This document shows positions 61,784-64,000 of a stretch of 64,000 nt of DNA, one piece after another. Both the position numbers and the translations under genes were made by a program. The DNA is from a bacterium (GTDB lineage: Bacteria; Bdellovibrionota; Bdellovibrionia; Bdellovibrionales; Bdellovibrionaceae): assembly GCA_019752925.1 (NCBI GenBank), contig JAIELP010000003.1, positions 1-64,000 of the forward strand, written 5' to 3'. How positions within the stretch are numbered: the stretch's first letter is position 1; each line of letters begins with the position of its first letter. Under the pieces are notes generated by a model, which saw only the letters and a list, made by a program, of their open reading frames with translations, did not search any database and was not told where the DNA came from.

Positions 61784-62715
61784 TTTCATCGGCAATTCAG
61801 TTTGAATATGATATGTTTACTTCTCTCAAAAAGAAATTCGCTGAAACTCATCCGCATTACAAACAAATCAACGAACACGGATTTGCCTTAACTAATGATT
61901 CTAATAAGTTAGATTTATTAGTTACCGGATTAACTCATGGTGATGAAGTCATAGGATTACAGATTATTAATCTTTTGTTGAACGACATTATGTTACATAA
62001 AAAGTTCGATTTAAAAATTGGCTTTTTACTAAATAACTTACCGGCATTTCATCAAGGCCAAAGATATTTAGAATCTGATTTAAATCGTTCGTTTATGGTT
62101 TCTGAAATTAAAACGTCTGAACAGAAAATTGCATCTGATATTCAAAATATAATAGAAAATCTGCAGATAAAATTGATTTTAGATCTTCATCAAACATCAG
62201 AACCCACGAAAGACTGTTTTGCCGTAATTCCTGAGGTTCCTGAATTGATTCAATTGGCTTATCAATTTTCACCTAAAAGTCCGATAGTTAGCTTTTCTTC
62301 CGAAGGATTTTCTTCCGAAGGAAAAACCTTGCTTGAATATGCACAAAATACCGGGGTTAAATCATTAACTTTTGAAATAGGACAAAAAGGCTTAAATGCA
62401 GATCTTGCAAACCAGTTTAAAACCATCATTTTTAATGCCTTAAGTAGTCTTGATGAAATCCTTCAAAAATCAGTGAAAAACCTTGGTTATTTGATGATTA
62501 ATCAGATGATTCCGAACATTAATGGGTATGCATTAAAGCCTGGCTTAAAAAGCCTAGATCCAGTGGTTAAAGATCAGATTTTGGCGGATAATCAGATAAC
62601 AGCTGACGTGTTTAAGAGTCCGATTGACGGCTATATTATATTTCCTCGTTACCATAACATAAGAGCCGTGGAATCAAATATAGGTGTTTTGGCCACTGAG
62701 AAGCGTTTAAACTGA
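61780..62715 (+). CDS. Succinylglutamate desuccinylase/aspartoacylase-family protein
   Basis: 311 residues. The carboxypeptidase-like zinc site is LLVTGLTHGDEVIG (His and Glu near 49-52) and LILDLHQTSEPTKD (His near 134), with LESDLNRSFMV matching the conserved NRxF arginine region. AstE/AspA-family enzymes release acyl groups (succinyl, acetyl, or others) from amino acids. It is co-translated with the radical-SAM gene by a 4-base overlap. Substrate unknown. Confidence 0.85.
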   Translation: MISSAIQFEYDMFTSLKKKFAETHPHYKQINEHGFALTNDSNKLDLLVTGLTHGDEVIGLQIINLLLNDIMLHKKFDLKIGFLLNNLPAFHQGQRYLESDLNRSFMVSEIKTSEQKIASDIQNIIENLQIKLILDLHQTSEPTKDCFAVIPEVPELIQLAYQFSPKSPIVSFSSEGFSSEGKTLLEYAQNTGVKSLTFEIGQKGLNADLANQFKTIIFNALSSLDEILQKSVKNLGYLMINQMIPNINGYALKPGLKSLDPVVKDQILADNQITADVFKSPIDGYIIFPRYHNIRAVESNIGVLATEKRLN

Positions 62716-62757
62716 CTTCTAGGTTATTATCTTATAAGTTATATTATGTTACATTTG

Positions 62758-62785
62758 TTGCGTATCTGAATAGTCTTGTTAAAAT
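62758..62785 (+). promoter_or_regulatory. Putative promoter of the S9A peptidase gene
   Basis: TTGCGT (62758-62763), a 16-base spacer ending TGT (extended -10) and TAAAAT (62780-62785), 33 bases before the ATG at 62819. The -35 box is weak (3 of 6) but the extended -10 compensates. Confidence 0.35.
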
Positions 62786-62818
62786 GACACTTACTATTTA
62801 TTGGGACATAATTTTTCC

Positions 62819-64000
62819 ATGAAAAATACAACATATTTTAAATTAATAACCCTACTGACTTTTATCTTAACGATAGGCTGTCAATCAATGAAAACACAGA
62901 GCACCGAGACCCCATCCACCACTCTCAATCATCTGGATTATCTTGAGCAGGTTGAGGGTGAAAATGCACTCACTTTTGCAAAGAAAAACAATGCGATTTC
63001 AGATGCTCGACTCAAGACCGACGGACGTTATAAAAAAACATATAACGAAATCTTAAAAATTGTATCAGCAAAAGACAAACTTCCACTTTTTTATATTTTA
63101 AACGATGAGATTTTTAATTTTTGGCAAGATGCTATTCATGTTAAAGGCATCTTGAGAAAAACCAGCGCAGCATCTTTCAACACAGGGAAACCTAACTGGA
63201 AAACCGTACTAGATATAGATGCCTTAAGTAAAAATGAAAAAGAAAATTGGGTTTATAAAGGAATCACCTGCCTAGAGCCTTCTTCAAATTACTGTATGGT
63301 GCGATTATCGCGCGGCGGAAAAGATGCTAGCGTATTTCGAGAGTTTGATCTCCAATCTCAGCAATTTGTTAAAAATGGATTCTATATTCCCGAATCTAAG
63401 TCCCGTGTAGAGTGGTTTAGTAAAGATATTTTACTAGTAGGGGATGCAACTGACCCCTCTACCCTAACAAGTTCAGGCTACCCTTCTCAGATTAAGTTTT
63501 TAAATAGAGGCTCTAGTTTAGCTAATTCGGAAATCATCTTTAAATGCAATAGTGACTGCGTGTCAGCGTGGGTTACTACCCATTTAATTGATTCCAATAG
63601 ACGCGTAATACTTGTGGGCGCCAGTATCACTTTTTATCAAACATCATATTTTGTGTATGATCCAAAAGCAGATACACTGAGCCAGATACCTATACCTTAC
63701 ACTGCAGATCTTAAGGGTCTATTCAGAGGTCGAATTATTTTTGTAACACGAGATCCTCTATCTGATTTGCCGCCAGGAACATTAGCTTCAATACCATTTA
63801 GCGATGCAAAAAAAGGTGTTAACACAATAATAAGAACATTGTTTAAGCCGTCGGCTAACGAATTCCTAGAAGACGTTAGCTTTTCCAAAGATTCTGTCTG
63901 GGTTACAACATTAAGAGATGTAAAAAAGCAGCTCTACGAATTTTATGTTAATCCTAACAACTCCTGGACATCAGAACGTCCTAGCATTGCAGGTAAAGAT
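62819..64000 (+). CDS. Prolyl-oligopeptidase (S9A) lipoprotein, N-terminal part (truncated by window)
   Basis: 394 codons open to the window edge from ATG 62819. The lipobox TIGC gives a lipid-anchored Cys at about residue 21. The N-terminal propeller start HLDYLEQVEGENALTFAKK, then SDARLKTDGRYKKTYNEIL and NFWQDAIHVKGILRKTS, matches the prolyl oligopeptidase family of beta-propeller plus alpha/beta-hydrolase serine peptidases. The catalytic domain lies beyond the window. It cuts short peptides after Pro or similar residues. Confidence 0.85.
   Translation, partial: MKNTTYFKLITLLTFILTIGCQSMKTQSTETPSTTLNHLDYLEQVEGENALTFAKKNNAISDARLKTDGRYKKTYNEILKIVSAKDKLPLFYILNDEIFNFWQDAIHVKGILRKTSAASFNTGKPNWKTVLDIDALSKNEKENWVYKGITCLEPSSNYCMVRLSRGGKDASVFREFDLQSQQFVKNGFYIPESKSRVEWFSKDILLVGDATDPSTLTSSGYPSQIKFLNRGSSLANSEIIFKCNSDCVSAWVTTHLIDSNRRVILVGASITFYQTSYFVYDPKADTLSQIPIPYTADLKGLFRGRIIFVTRDPLSDLPPGTLASIPFSDAKKGVNTIIRTLFKPSANEFLEDVSFSKDSVWVTTLRDVKKQLYEFYVNPNNSWTSERPSIAGKD

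Noticed and set aside
1-64000. CRISPR array, insertion sequence, prophage or integrase
   Set aside because: No spaced repeats, transposase, integrase or phage structural gene seen; gene content and base use look uniform.

Overview
The window looks like ordinary chromosome from an AT-rich Gram-negative bacterium, most probably a Bdellovibrio-like member of the Bdellovibrionota (inference, no database used). Support: LptD and several exported beta-barrel proteins and lipoproteins (a diderm); the block ffh-rpsP-khpA-rimM-trmD-(PF09936 methyltransferase)-rplS-rnhB-yraN, an order familiar from delta-proteobacterial relatives; DUF4388, PilZ, STAS, chemoreceptor and exported protease genes; and frequent TTG/GTG starts. 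No prophage, insertion sequence, CRISPR array or rRNA was seen, and no stretch over 300 bases lacks a gene.

Layout. 1-4468: end of an outer-membrane protein, trhO, prfC and an ABC-2 exporter. 4490-9990: SRP/ribosome/tRNA-modification cluster. 10005-13296: beta-barrel protein and lptD (minus). 13399-19930: STAS protein, coiled-coil protein, VKOR-DsbA fusion, ChaN/Tiki-like protein, HU and two small exported or membrane proteins. 19948-25240: pyk, a DUF4388 protein and a CoA-transferase/thiolase operon. 25358-28777: an H1-like/zinc-finger protein, an SbtA-like permease, a DUF4360 protein and an acidic protein. 28865-39645: miaB-BFN nuclease-gamma-CA, guaB-guaA-dnaE, an FlgT-like lipoprotein and lipB. 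39789-44368: chemoreceptor, subtilisin-like protease and a His-rich membrane protein. 44506-48542: tRNA-Val(GAC), a small exported protein, arfB, and the minus operon mscS-like/ttcA/ALDH. 48694-55880: L,D-transpeptidase-like protein, PilZ membrane protein, two tandem giant Cys/Pro-rich exported paralogues and an RDD protein. 55872-64000: RumA/TrmA-type methyltransferase with a secreted 2H phosphoesterase; propeller-M28-PDZ protease; small membrane protein; radical-SAM/SPASM plus aspartoacylase-like pair; start of an S9A peptidase lipoprotein.

How genes work together. The first half is mostly translation and core metabolism in tight operons with ATGA/TAATG overlaps. The second half turns to envelope and exported functions. 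Three sites with similarity to the flagellar sigma-28 consensus precede the chemoreceptor-protease pair, the giant Cys-rich paralogues and the radical-SAM region, suggesting (inference) that these are co-expressed with motility. The best candidates for undescribed biology are the tandem Cys-rich paralogues, one of which carries an in-frame TAA directly before an ATG; the radical-SAM/aspartoacylase pair; the exported 2H phosphoesterase; and the histone-H1-like/zinc-finger protein.
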